A DNA stretch of 64,000 bases from assembly GCF_000622005.1 (NCBI RefSeq), contig NZ_JHWV01000006.1, positions 186,001-250,000 of the forward strand. The letters are read 5' to 3'. The notes under the pieces were generated by a model, which did no database searches, was not told where the DNA came from, and saw only the letters and a list, made by a program, of their open reading frames with translations. The translations under genes and the position numbers were made by a program. Origin of the DNA: Anaerovibrio sp. RM50 (GTDB lineage Bacteria; Bacillota; Negativicutes; Selenomonadales; Selenomonadaceae). Of the stretch, positions 1-6,879 are shown one piece after another (positions within the stretch are counted from its first letter, which is position 1; each line of letters starts with the position of its first letter).

Positions 1-438
1 GAAAACGGCGAAAATATAAAATATAATAAATAAAAGAACCAATGCCCAGCTCATACTTGGAATGGCCTTCAGCATGGCCGAAACCAAAATCTGCAGCTCC
101 GGAAATTCCGCCAATGCCTTCAGCAATCTGAATATACGAAATGCCCGGATAATAGATACGCTGGAGGAAATAAAGATTATGGAGCTGGCCACAACCACGA
201 AATCAAAAATATTCCAGGCATCGGACCAGAAATTTCTCTTGTAAACCAGCAGCTTTGCCACCAGCTCTATTACAAATATAACAAGACAGGCCTTGTCCAC
301 TGCCTCAAGGAGAAATACCTCCTCAGCTGACAAAGACCTGTCAGTCAATATACCCAATACAATAGCATTTAAAATAATAACAGCTGTAATGATTTTTTGT
401 GTATGCTTCCAATCAAGTGCTTTCTGTAATATATCCAT
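1..438 (-). CDS. Voltage-gated cation channel (NaChBac-like ion transport protein), C-terminus cut by window edge
   Basis: The reading frame was translated by eye from ATG at 438 to the window edge (146 codons, no stop), so the pore loop and S6 are missing. Hydrophobic segments fit S1 (about residues 14-32), S2 (43-65), S3 (75-91), a voltage-sensing S4 and the start of S5 (121-146). S4 carries the charge ladder R98, R101, R104, K107 at every third residue, the signature of voltage-gated channels. Single-domain bacterial Nav channels have this order, but ion selectivity cannot be judged without the pore. The start has a GAGGAG ribosome site 8 bases upstream. The leader holds two strong stem-loops (460-500 and 510-562). 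The family call is confident; the sodium specificity is inference. Confidence 0.85.
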   Translation of the reverse strand, partial: MDILQKALDWKHTQKIITAVIILNAIVLGILTDRSLSAEEVFLLEAVDKACLVIFVIELVAKLLVYKRNFWSDAWNIFDFVVVASSIIFISSSVSIIRAFRIFRLLKALAEFPELQILVSAMLKAIPSMSWALVLLFIIFYIFAVF

Positions 439-459
439 CCCATATACTCCTCAAGATTA

Positions 460-500
460 AAAGGCGCGTCAACTGAGGAGACCCCCAAAAACGCGCCTTT
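460..500 (-). promoter_or_regulatory. Stem-loop in the leader of the channel gene with a loop complementary to its ribosome site
   Basis: Arms AAAGGCGCGT (460-469 and 491-500) form a perfect 10-bp stem. On the minus strand the loop contains CTCCTCA, the exact complement of TGAGGAG in the ribosome binding site of the channel at about 447-453. The stem is followed on the minus strand by a short TTTTAATCTT stretch, so it could be a weak terminator or attenuator. On the plus strand it is followed by ATTTTATTT, but no plus-strand gene precedes it. The structure is seen; any regulation is inference. Confidence 0.5.
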
Positions 501-509
501 ATTTTATTT

Positions 510-562
510 CTTCTGAGCTGAAGGACTCACCGCCCCGGTGGTCCATCCAGCTCAACAAGAAG
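510..562 (-). other. Compound stem-loop just after the 65-aa gene
   Basis: Three stacked stems are visible: CTTCT/AGAAG (510-514 with 558-562), GAGCTG/CAGCTC (515-520 with 548-553) and GGAC-t-CACCG/CGGTGGTCC (523-532 with 536-544) around a CCC loop. It begins 8 bases after the stop codon of the small exported protein. No T tract follows on the minus strand, so it is more likely a 3'-end stabiliser or processing structure than a simple terminator. Confidence 0.5.
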
Positions 563-570
563 GGTAAATT

Positions 571-768
571 TTACTGTACTTCCCAAACGCCGCCGTCCTC
601 GTCCACGAGAATATCGCCGGACTCTACTGGCTCATCAACGATAAGCTCTACATCTTCCATCAGGGTCTGATTGGTAGGAACTACGCTGCAATCCAGAGAA
701 GCTGCGCTTGCCATCTGAGCACCCAAAGCAAATACCATTGCTGCCAAAATCATGCTGAACTTTTTCAT
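571..768 (-). CDS. Small exported acidic protein, 65 aa, unknown function
   Basis: ATG at 768 is preferred over an in-frame start 16 codons upstream, because a GAGAGGAG ribosome site sits just before it and it begins directly with a signal peptide (MKKFSMILAAMVFALGAQMASA, cleavage expected after ASA near residue 22). The mature part is about 43 residues, acidic (runs rich in E and D near the C-terminus) and has one Cys. I do not recognise a family. It follows the lipoprotein gene at 857-1510 on the same strand, 88 bp apart, and may share its transcript. It should be periplasmic or surface exposed if the cell is diderm. Confidence 0.65.
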   Translation of the reverse strand: MKKFSMILAAMVFALGAQMASAASLDCSVVPTNQTLMEDVELIVDEPVESGDILVDEDGGVWEVQ

Positions 769-856
769 AATATTAATCTCCTCTCTTTTTTTCAAACTTT
801 TTACTGATTTGTACAATCTTACATACCATGATAGTGTATAATTAAATAATAATTAA

Positions 857-1510
857 TTATAAACCGTTTACGAATCTCTTGAGGCCGTCAACATCTACTG
901 GAGCCCAATAGGTCTTGCCATCGTCGCCCTTTACGATTTCGCACTTGCACTCATAGGTCTGGCCCATCTTAAGTGGGAACTCGTTGATGTAGTTCTCAAT
1001 GCACTCAAGGGTAGCCTTCTGGAAGTCAGGATCCTGCTTGAACTGCTCTACAGTGTAGCCGTTGGCCTGCAGTGCGCCCAATACAACACCAAGAGCGATA
1101 ATGTCCTCATTAGTCTCAGCAAGCTTTGCAGCACCAGCCTGATCAAGAACGTTTGCAGTAACCTCTACTACAGGATGCTCGGCATCATCGGTCTTAATCT
1201 TGGTCTGAATCTGCATAGCTGCCTTCATCTTGGTAATGTATGTAGCAGTGATGTCCTCAACATTTGCGTCATTCAGTGGGAACTGGGCAAAGCTCTTCAG
1301 CAAATCGCCAATTACAGCCTCCTGAATCTGCTCCTCCTGTGCCTTGGTCATGCCCGTAGCAGCCATGCTATCGGAAACACCATAGGCCATAATCTCGGAA
1401 TAACCCAATACAGCCTTGTCTGCGCTGTCCTTTGGCTTCTCAGTGCCACAGCCTGCAATAGCAAAAATGGCAATCAAAGCCACCAACCCTAACAGCAATT
1501 TTTTCATCAT
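857..1510 (-). CDS. Lipoprotein of unknown function, 217 aa
   Basis: The N-terminus is a type II signal peptide with lipobox AIAGC, so the mature protein starts at the Cys near residue 21 and is lipid anchored. The rest is soluble and mostly helical in composition, with a conserved-looking C-terminal part containing two Cys in a CKCEI context. It resembles small Firmicute lipoproteins of the DUF5105/DUF4878 kind in layout, but I cannot assign it to either. Two adjacent ATGs serve as start; GGGAGG lies 9-12 bases upstream. The gene is divergent from the sensor-kinase pair and shares with it the 241-bp region that holds the direct-repeat operator, so it may be a target of that system. Confidence 0.75.
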   Translation of the reverse strand: MMKKLLLGLVALIAIFAIAGCGTEKPKDSADKAVLGYSEIMAYGVSDSMAATGMTKAQEEQIQEAVIGDLLKSFAQFPLNDANVEDITATYITKMKAAMQIQTKIKTDDAEHPVVEVTANVLDQAGAAKLAETNEDIIALGVVLGALQANGYTVEQFKQDPDFQKATLECIENYINEFPLKMGQTYECKCEIVKGDDGKTYWAPVDVDGLKRFVNGL

Positions 1511-1635
1511 TTTGTTTTTCCTCCCTGAACTTGAATATCATTTGCCATCATGGTATTGTCTATTGGTGGGAAGAATGTCCCCCATTGACAATTACATTTT
1601 AAAAAAATATTCTCACAATTTCAACATTTTTGGGT

Positions 1636-1666
1636 CGAACGGTCGAAATTTGCAACGAACGGTCGA
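1636..1666 (+). promoter_or_regulatory. Tandem direct repeat, likely LytTR response-regulator operator
   Basis: CGAACGGTCGA occurs twice, at 1636-1646 and 1656-1666, 20 bp start to start, i.e. about two helical turns. Paired direct repeats of this spacing just upstream of a -35 box are the usual binding site layout of LytTR regulators such as AgrA. A LytTR regulator is encoded nearby at 4101-4829. The repeats are seen; the assignment to that regulator is inference. Confidence 0.55.
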
Positions 1667-1678
1667 TTTTTAGACCAA

Positions 1679-1711
1679 TTGACTTTTTTCCTATAACTTT
1701 TTTGTTATAGT
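1679..1711 (+). promoter_or_regulatory. Putative activator-dependent promoter of the sensor-kinase pair
   Basis: TTGACT at 1679-1684 and TATAGT at 1706-1711 are separated by 21 bp, longer than the 17-bp optimum. Over-long spacers are known at AgrA-activated promoters. The spacer region contains a perfect inverted repeat CTATAAC-N6-GTTATAG (1691-1710), which overlaps the -10 box and could be a second operator. No transcript start is known. Confidence 0.45.
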
Positions 1712-1751
1712 ACAAGCCTTATGGGCTAAAACATCTTAACGAGGTTTTACC

Positions 1752-3092
1752 ATGAATGAACTTATTTTTCCAATATGTATTTCCATAGCAGTGCTCCAGA
1801 TAGCCCATACATATCTGAGATTTTTGTCCTTCAAAAGGGAAATGGACACTGAGAGCATTCACCGTCTCTATTGGTGTGTGGCCCTATGCGGTGTTTGCAG
1901 CTGCTTTGTATATTATGATATTTTAAACGATCTGATTCTCAGCACCGCCACCTACAAAACCCTGTTGATGATGGGCTGGCTGCCCTATTTTCTGATTTTT
2001 CTCATGCTCATCCACCGCCACATTTCCCTTCATATTTTCGTGCTGGGAATGTCCGGTATATGGAGCTTTTTCCTGTACAGCCTCAGCAGTATTATCCTTA
2101 TATTCTTTTTCAATGATCTCCACTATATACTTACCACCCTTCTTTTCACCCTGATGAATATACTGCTTTTTGTTCTTCTGCTGCCAATTGAACGGCGGAT
2201 TTTCTCAAATCTGCTGCCCCAGGATGAATTCTTCAGGGACAAAAACATTGGTCTGTACATAGCCAGCTTGCCTCTTACCATATTTTTTGCCCATATAATA
2301 GTGACCACAGGCAATACCCTGTTATCCACCTGGGAGGAACGGCTTTCCCGCTTCTATCTGCCCCTGGTTTTCCTGTGCTGCTATCACTATGTACAAATAG
2401 CCGCCAAGCAATATAAGGACAAAAAAATACTGCTGGTTGATAACCAGCAGCTTTCCCATGAAATGGTTTCCTTGGTGGAACACCGCCTTATGCTGCAAAA
2501 AAACCAGACAATGATCAAAAAGTTTCGCCAGAGCTTCCTTGGGGGCTATGACCGTCTGCTGGAGCTTATTGAGGACAAAAAGGACGAGGAAATCAGGAAA
2601 TTTCTTTCCAGACAGGAGCAGAAGCTGCCCTCTGCCGCTATTTTTTCCTATTCGGACTCACCAATTATCAACACGGCTGTTTCCATTTATAATTCCCGCA
2701 CCCAAAAGCTGGACATAAAATTTTCCCCAAAAATAAATCTGCCGGCAAAATTCTCCACTGATGAAAACGATTTGAGCATATTGCTGTCCAATTTACTGGA
2801 AAATGCCCTGCAGGCCTGCATCAAAGAAAAGGAAAAGGGCCAAAAGGAGGCGGGAATAACCCTGAAGGTACAGCACAATGGCCAGCAATGCGTTATTGCC
2901 ATTACCAACCCCTGCTCGACTCCCATTGACCTTGACGGGGAAGGACTGCCCCGTGCCACCAGACAGGGCCACGGCATCGGCATGGTATCACTGAAGATGT
3001 TTATGGAAAAATACCAGGGCTATGCCACCTTTACCCAGCAAAATAATCTGGTAAGTCTTTTCGTATACTGGAGGGATCATAAACTATGCTAG
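1752..3092 (+). CDS. Membrane GHKL sensor kinase with intact ATPase but no phospho-acceptor His
   Basis: 446 aa. Residues 1-215 hold about six membrane helices, 220-260 a helical linker, 300-440 a GHKL ATPase domain of the AgrC/LytTR-associated type. The N box (LLSNLLENALQA, 344-355) and G box (GHGIGM, 406-411) look intact, so ATP binding is expected. In AgrC-type kinases the His lies in an FRHD motif at the start of the dimerisation helix; here the matching segment reads KKFRQSFLGGY (256-266), with Q260 in the His position. It overlaps the next gene by 7 bp (ATG at 3086, TAG at 3090-3092), and the two share a related membrane domain. I read it as the catalytic half of a split kinase; a degenerate single kinase is the alternative. 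Confidence 0.85.
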   Translation: MNELIFPICISIAVLQIAHTYLRFLSFKREMDTESIHRLYWCVALCGVCSCFVYYDILNDLILSTATYKTLLMMGWLPYFLIFLMLIHRHISLHIFVLGMSGIWSFFLYSLSSIILIFFFNDLHYILTTLLFTLMNILLFVLLLPIERRIFSNLLPQDEFFRDKNIGLYIASLPLTIFFAHIIVTTGNTLLSTWEERLSRFYLPLVFLCCYHYVQIAAKQYKDKKILLVDNQQLSHEMVSLVEHRLMLQKNQTMIKKFRQSFLGGYDRLLELIEDKKDEEIRKFLSRQEQKLPSAAIFSYSDSPIINTAVSIYNSRTQKLDIKFSPKINLPAKFSTDENDLSILLSNLLENALQACIKEKEKGQKEAGITLKVQHNGQQCVIAITNPCSTPIDLDGEGLPRATRQGHGIGMVSLKMFMEKYQGYATFTQQNNLVSLFVYWRDHKLC

Positions 3093-3979
3093 CCTTCTCC
3101 TACGCCCTTTTGGTTACCATAATACAGCTGGCAGGGGCTTATATGCGCTATCTGCCATTCAGACAGGTGGTTGACCATGACAAGGCCACTGTTCTTTGGC
3201 GCAATATGCTAATATGGAGTATTTTCGGCCTGGCAATTAACTTTGCGGTGACCCATACCCTTGGTGTAACCATGGCCACCTACAAGCTGCTCTTTTTCTT
3301 CGGCATGACACCTTATGTGATTATTTCCATAATCCTTATTCCACGCCGTCTGCCCCAGCATTTCTTTGTATTGGGTGTTCAGGCCCTCTACGCCTTTATG
3401 CTCCATTCCTCCTCGGGAATGATTCTTACCATTATCTATTCAACCATGACAGCCAGACTGCTGCCCCATGAGCTTGTTATCTGGATTTTCCTCTTTTTGC
3501 TGATATATCCTTGGGGCCATAAGCTCTTTACCAGTCTGTTGCCTGATGACCAGCTGGCATCTGATGCCAATCTGCGCTGGTATATCGCCTTGCTACCCCT
3601 GTCCTTCTACGTGGGATGTATAATCTCCATCAGCAATGTTACCTTCCTGCCGGAGCTCAGTGACCGTCTGTCCCGCTTCGCCATACCACTTTTCTTCTTC
3701 ATTATTTATGCCCTGGTGCATTATGATTCCGCTGAAAGGCAGCAGCACCAAAGGCTCATGGAAAACAGGGAACGCCTTACAAGACAGCGGGAAAATCTGA
3801 AGGAGCATACCAAGCTGATGCAGGAATATGAACAGGCCATTTCCGTACTGCGCCACGATATGCGTCACAGCTACCGTATAATATATGCGTTGCTGGAAAA
3901 GGGTGATTACGACAGCATAAAGAAGCACATCAGCGCCCAAAAGGCCATGCTGGAAAACACCCCGGAATACAAAAAATAA
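3086..3979 (+). CDS. Membrane sensor protein with His box (RHD) but lacking the ATPase domain
   Basis: 297 aa. Residues 1-213 form the same multi-helix membrane domain as the preceding protein; matching landmarks are MATYK (63-67) versus TATYK, SLLPDD (150-155) versus NLLPQD, and LSDRLSRF (191-198) versus WEERLSRF. A coiled-coil linker (215-250) leads into the dimerisation segment ISVLRHDMRHSY (252-263) with H257 as phospho-acceptor, followed by a typical LLEKGDYDSIKKHI helix. The protein then stops at residue 297 where the GHKL ATPase should begin; the DNA beyond is a terminator and contains no ATPase remnant. Ribosome site GGAGGGA lies 9 bases upstream of the start, within the first gene. 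Likely a partner that is phosphorylated in trans. Confidence 0.85.
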   Translation: MLAFSYALLVTIIQLAGAYMRYLPFRQVVDHDKATVLWRNMLIWSIFGLAINFAVTHTLGVTMATYKLLFFFGMTPYVIISIILIPRRLPQHFFVLGVQALYAFMLHSSSGMILTIIYSTMTARLLPHELVIWIFLFLLIYPWGHKLFTSLLPDDQLASDANLRWYIALLPLSFYVGCIISISNVTFLPELSDRLSRFAIPLFFFIIYALVHYDSAERQQHQRLMENRERLTRQRENLKEHTKLMQEYEQAISVLRHDMRHSYRIIYALLEKGDYDSIKKHISAQKAMLENTPEYKK

Positions 3980-4012
3980 AACATAAAATATCATGTAAAG
4001 AAAATATCGGAC

Positions 4013-4092
4013 AAAAAAAGACCTCATCTGTCAGACTGCCCAATGGCCATAGGCCAGGGTTAATTTCTGCCACAGATGGGGTCATTTATTTA
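4013..4092. terminator. Bidirectional terminator between the kinase pair and the response regulator
   Basis: GACCTCATCTGT (4020-4031) pairs with ACAGATGGGGTC (4072-4083), with one G-T pair and a small inner stem TGGCC/GGCCA. It is preceded by A7 and followed by ATTTATTTATTT, giving U-rich tails in both directions for the two convergent units. Confidence 0.75.
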
Positions 4093-4100
4093 TTTGCTTA

Positions 4101-4829
4101 TTATTTGCTAATTATATGATTCATATAGGCCACCTTGACCTCCTGACGCTTACGGCGGCTAATGGGAAGGCGGCTGCCATCTGTCATGAGAAAATCATCG
4201 GGCTCCATTTCCTCCACAAAATCCATGTTCAGAAGCATGCCCCGGCGATTTTCCAGAAAACGCTCATCCCCCAGCAAAATATCACATACCTCGCTGAAGG
4301 TTATTGTGGCCACAAGGACCTTATCGATTAAATGCAAATTTACACAATGAGAGTCAAATACGTCAATATATATTATCTCTCCATAGGAGATATCTATAGG
4401 GGTGCCGTCAACCTTAAAGGTTATGCCACCCTTCTTTTTCAGCAGCTTGGGAAAAATAAAATCAAAGGTCTTGGTAAATTCATCCTCATGCTCCGCCAGT
4501 GGCTTAATGAAATACCCCACGGCAAATACACGGTACCCCTCCAGCAAATGCTCATCACTGGAGGTCAAAAATATAATGCTGACCTCATTGTCCACCTCAC
4601 GGATTTTTTGGGCAGTTTCCAGTCCCGTTATCCCCGTCATGTAAATATCGAGAATCACCAAATCGAAAGCAGCGGACTCGTAATGCTCCAGTAAATCCTC
4701 GCCGCTGGAAAAGGTTCTGATTTGGACAGAGCGTTCTTCCATGGCAAAGTTGTCACGGATATAGTTTTTGCAATAAGAAAGGACATCATTACGATCTTGC
4801 TCATTATCGTCCACAATAGCAATATTCAT
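4101..4829 (-). CDS. LytTR-family response regulator
   Basis: 242 aa. The N-terminal receiver (1-120) has the acidic pair D7/D8, phospho-acceptor D61 in LVILDIYM, and K in the FIKPL motif near residue 109. The C-terminal LytTR DNA-binding domain (about 138-240) shows the usual landmarks: EIIYIDVFDSH, RFLENRRGMLLN and LPISRRKRQEVK. Regulators of this class are paired with AgrC/GHKL-type membrane kinases and bind paired direct repeats. It is convergent with the split kinase genes and is the obvious partner. The operator at 1636-1666 is its likely target. Start ATG at 4829 has AAAGGAG a few bases upstream. Confidence 0.92.
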   Translation of the reverse strand: MNIAIVDDNEQDRNDVLSYCKNYIRDNFAMEERSVQIRTFSSGEDLLEHYESAAFDLVILDIYMTGITGLETAQKIREVDNEVSIIFLTSSDEHLLEGYRVFAVGYFIKPLAEHEDEFTKTFDFIFPKLLKKKGGITFKVDGTPIDISYGEIIYIDVFDSHCVNLHLIDKVLVATITFSEVCDILLGDERFLENRRGMLLNMDFVEEMEPDDFLMTDGSRLPISRRKRQEVKVAYMNHIISK

Positions 4830-4971
4830 AATATCAGCTCCTTTCCCAAAATATTATCCCAAAAAATAAAAAACACGGGGACTAATAACCTACCTTATCA
4901 GTGATATTTTATCACATAAAAACGTTTTTTTTCTACCACTAATCCCAATAATTTCCTATAATTCTTCCCAC

Positions 4972-5003
4972 AAAAAAGAGAGCCCCCCGAAAGGGACTCT
5001 CTC
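4972..5003 (-). terminator. pckA terminator
   Basis: GAGAG-CCC and GGG-CTCTC arms (4978-4985 and 4993-5001) form a hairpin; on the minus strand it is followed by T6 from 4977-4972. It starts about 37 bp after the pckA stop. Confidence 0.75.
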
Positions 5004-5039
5004 ATTTTTTTAAACCTTGGACTTAAGCAAGGGCCAATA

Positions 5040-6641
5040 TTACAGCTGAGGACCAGCAGCAACAAGAGCCTTACCAGCAGCATTGCCGGTGTACTTGCCG
5101 AAGTTCTTAATGAAGCGGCCGGCCAAATCCTTAGCCTTGGTCTCCCACTCGGAAGCATCCTTGTAGGTGTCACGAGGGTCGAGAATCTTAGGATCAACGC
5201 CTGGCAGCTCGGTAGGTACCTCGAAGTTGAACATAGGAATCTTCTTGGTAGGTGCAGTCTTGATGTCGCCATTGAGGATAGCATCGATGATACCACGGGT
5301 ATCCTTAATGGTGATACGCTTGCCAGTACCGTTCCAACCAGTGTTAACCAGATAAGCCTTTGCATCGTTAGCAGTCATCTTCTTAACGAGCTCCTCACCG
5401 TACTTGGTAGGGTGCAGCTCGAGGAATGCCTGACCGAAGCATGCAGAGAAGGTAGGAGTTGGCTCGGTGATGCCACGCTCGGTACCTGCCAGCTTAGCAG
5501 TGAAGCCAGAGAGGAAGTAGTACTGAGTCTGCTCTGGAGTCAGGATGGAAACTGGAGGCAGAACGCCGAATGCATCAGCGGAAAGGAAGATAACGTTCTT
5601 TGCTGCAGGAGCGGAAGAACCTTCCTTGATGTTCTTAATGTGGTTGATAGGATAAGATACGCGAGTGTTCTCGGTAACGCTCTTATCAGCGAAATCAATC
5701 TTGCCGTTAGCATCAACAGTTACATTCTCGAGAAGTGCATTTCTCTTGATTGCATTGTAGATATCTGGCTCGGACTCCTTATCAAGGTTGATAACCTTGG
5801 CATAGCAGCCACCCTCGAAGTTGAATACGCCGTTGTCGTCCCAACCATGCTCGTCATCACCGATGAGCTTACGCTTAGGATCGGTGGACAGGGTGGTCTT
5901 ACCAGTACCGGAGAGGCCGAAGAAGATTGCAGTGTTCTCGCCGTTCATGTCGCAGTTAGCGGAACAATGCATGGAAGCGATACCCTTCAGAGGGAGGAAG
6001 TAGTTCATCATGGAGAACATACCCTTCTTCATCTCGCCGCCGTACCAGGTGTTGATGATAACCTGCTCCTTGGAGGTAGTGTTGAAAGCTACGCAGGTCT
6101 CGGAGTTGAGGCCGAGCTCCTTGTAGTTCTCTACCTTAGCCTTGGAAGCGTTGTATACTACGAAATCTGGCTCAAAGTTTTCCAGCTCCTCGGCAGTAGG
6201 CTGGATGAACATGTTGGTTACAAAGTGAGCCTGCCATGCAACCTCAACGATGAAACGAACTGCCATACGGGTATCTTTATTTGCACCGCAGAAAGCATCA
6301 ACAACATAGAGCTTCTTGTTGCAGAGCTCCTTCTTTGCAATTTCCTTAACAGTCGCCCATACGTCCTCAGACATAGGATGGTTATCATTCTTGTACTCGT
6401 CAGAAGTCCACCAAACCTTATCCTTGGAATTAGCGTCCATAACGATGTACTTATCCTTAGGAGAACGGCCAGTGTAAATACCGGTCATAACGTTTACAGC
6501 ACCGAGTTCAGTCACCTGACCTACATCGTAGCCCTCAAGACCAGCCTTAGTCTCCTCTTCAAACAGTACCTCATAGGATGGGTTGTGAAGAATCTCAGTA
6601 GTACCAGTGATACCATACTTAGTCAAGTCAACAGTTGCCAT
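5040..6641 (-). CDS. pckA: Phosphoenolpyruvate carboxykinase (ATP)
   Basis: 533 aa, normal length. It interconverts oxaloacetate + ATP and phosphoenolpyruvate + CO2 + ADP. In rumen-type Negativicutes it commonly works in the carboxylating direction towards succinate and propionate (family knowledge; direction not visible here). Seen: substrate motif TGRSPKDK (57-64), P-loop GLSGTGKT (242-249), kinase-2 motif [10 protein letters not shown] (260-269), [12 protein letters not shown] and [11 protein letters not shown]. Start [10 protein letters not shown] has a purine-rich AAAGAGG ribosome site. Single gene with its own promoter and terminator. Its codons are strongly restricted (GTT/GTA, CGT avoided in favour of few codons), in keeping with high expression. 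Confidence 0.97.
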   Translation of the reverse strand: MATVDLTKYGITGTTEILHNPSYEVLFEEETKAGLEGYDVGQVTELGAVNVMTGIYTGRSPKDKYIVMDANSKDKVWWTSDEYKNDNHPMSEDVWATVKEIAKKELCNKKLYVVDAFCGANKDTRMAVRFIVEVAWQAHFVTNMFIQPTAEELENFEPDFVVYNASKAKVENYKELGLNSETCVAFNTTSKEQVIINTWYGGEMKKGMFSMMNYFLPLKGIASMHCSANCDMNGENTAIFFGLSGTGKTTLSTDPKRKLIGDDEHGWDDNGVFNFEGGCYAKVINLDKESEPDIYNAIKRNALLENVTVDANGKIDFADKSVTENTRVSYPINHIKNIKEGSSAPAAKNVIFLSADAFGVLPPVSILTPEQTQYYFLSGFTAKLAGTERGITEPTPTFSACFGQAFLELHPTKYGEELVKKMTANDAKAYLVNTGWNGTGKRITIKDTRGIIDAILNGDIKTAPTKKIPMFNFEVPTELPGVDPKILDPRDTYKDASEWETKAKDLAGRFIKNFGKYTGNAAGKALVAAGPQL

Positions 6642-6696
6642 TTTGCTATCTACCTCTTTCTTTTTTACAATTCTGCCACAATGATTTGCTACCCCT

Positions 6697-6778
6697 CTGG
6701 GCCTTTTCGCCCAGGACTCAAATCAAATCATTTATGACATTTATGATTAGATAAACACTTCATTCCGCATAGCGGAAT
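6697..6778 (-). other. pckA leader with two small hairpins
   Basis: Between the predicted promoter and pckA there is a leader of about 140 nt. It contains ATTCCGC-ATA-GCGGAAT (6762-6778), close to the expected transcript start, and CTGGGC-N6-GCCCAG (6697-6714). Neither is followed by a T tract, so they are not terminators. They could stabilise the mRNA or serve as protein sites. Confidence 0.4.
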
Positions 6779-6789
6779 ATCCTTTTTGT

Positions 6790-6818
6790 ATTTTAGACGT
6801 TTTAAGGCAATTTGTCAA
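6790..6818 (-). promoter_or_regulatory. pckA promoter
   Basis: On the minus strand TTGACA (6818-6813) and TAAAAT (6795-6790) are separated by exactly 17 bp, an almost consensus housekeeping sigma promoter. It lies about 150 bp upstream of the pckA start, in the gap after thrC. Confidence 0.7.
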
Positions 6819-6879
6819 AAATTGTTAAGTATTATTTTGTGATAGAAACAGGTTATAGTTCCTATTACTTTTTCTTATT

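Noticed and set aside
3093-3979. Second kinase being a frameshifted full kinase
   Set aside because: The DNA after 3979 holds a short A-rich stretch and then the terminator; no GHKL remnant in any frame on the plus strand, so no simple frameshift explains the missing domain.
5412-6737. 441-residue plus-strand open frame opposite pckA
   Set aside because: Exactly antisense to a highly conserved gene with biased codons; such genes often give long open antisense frames. No ribosome site and no recognisable family.
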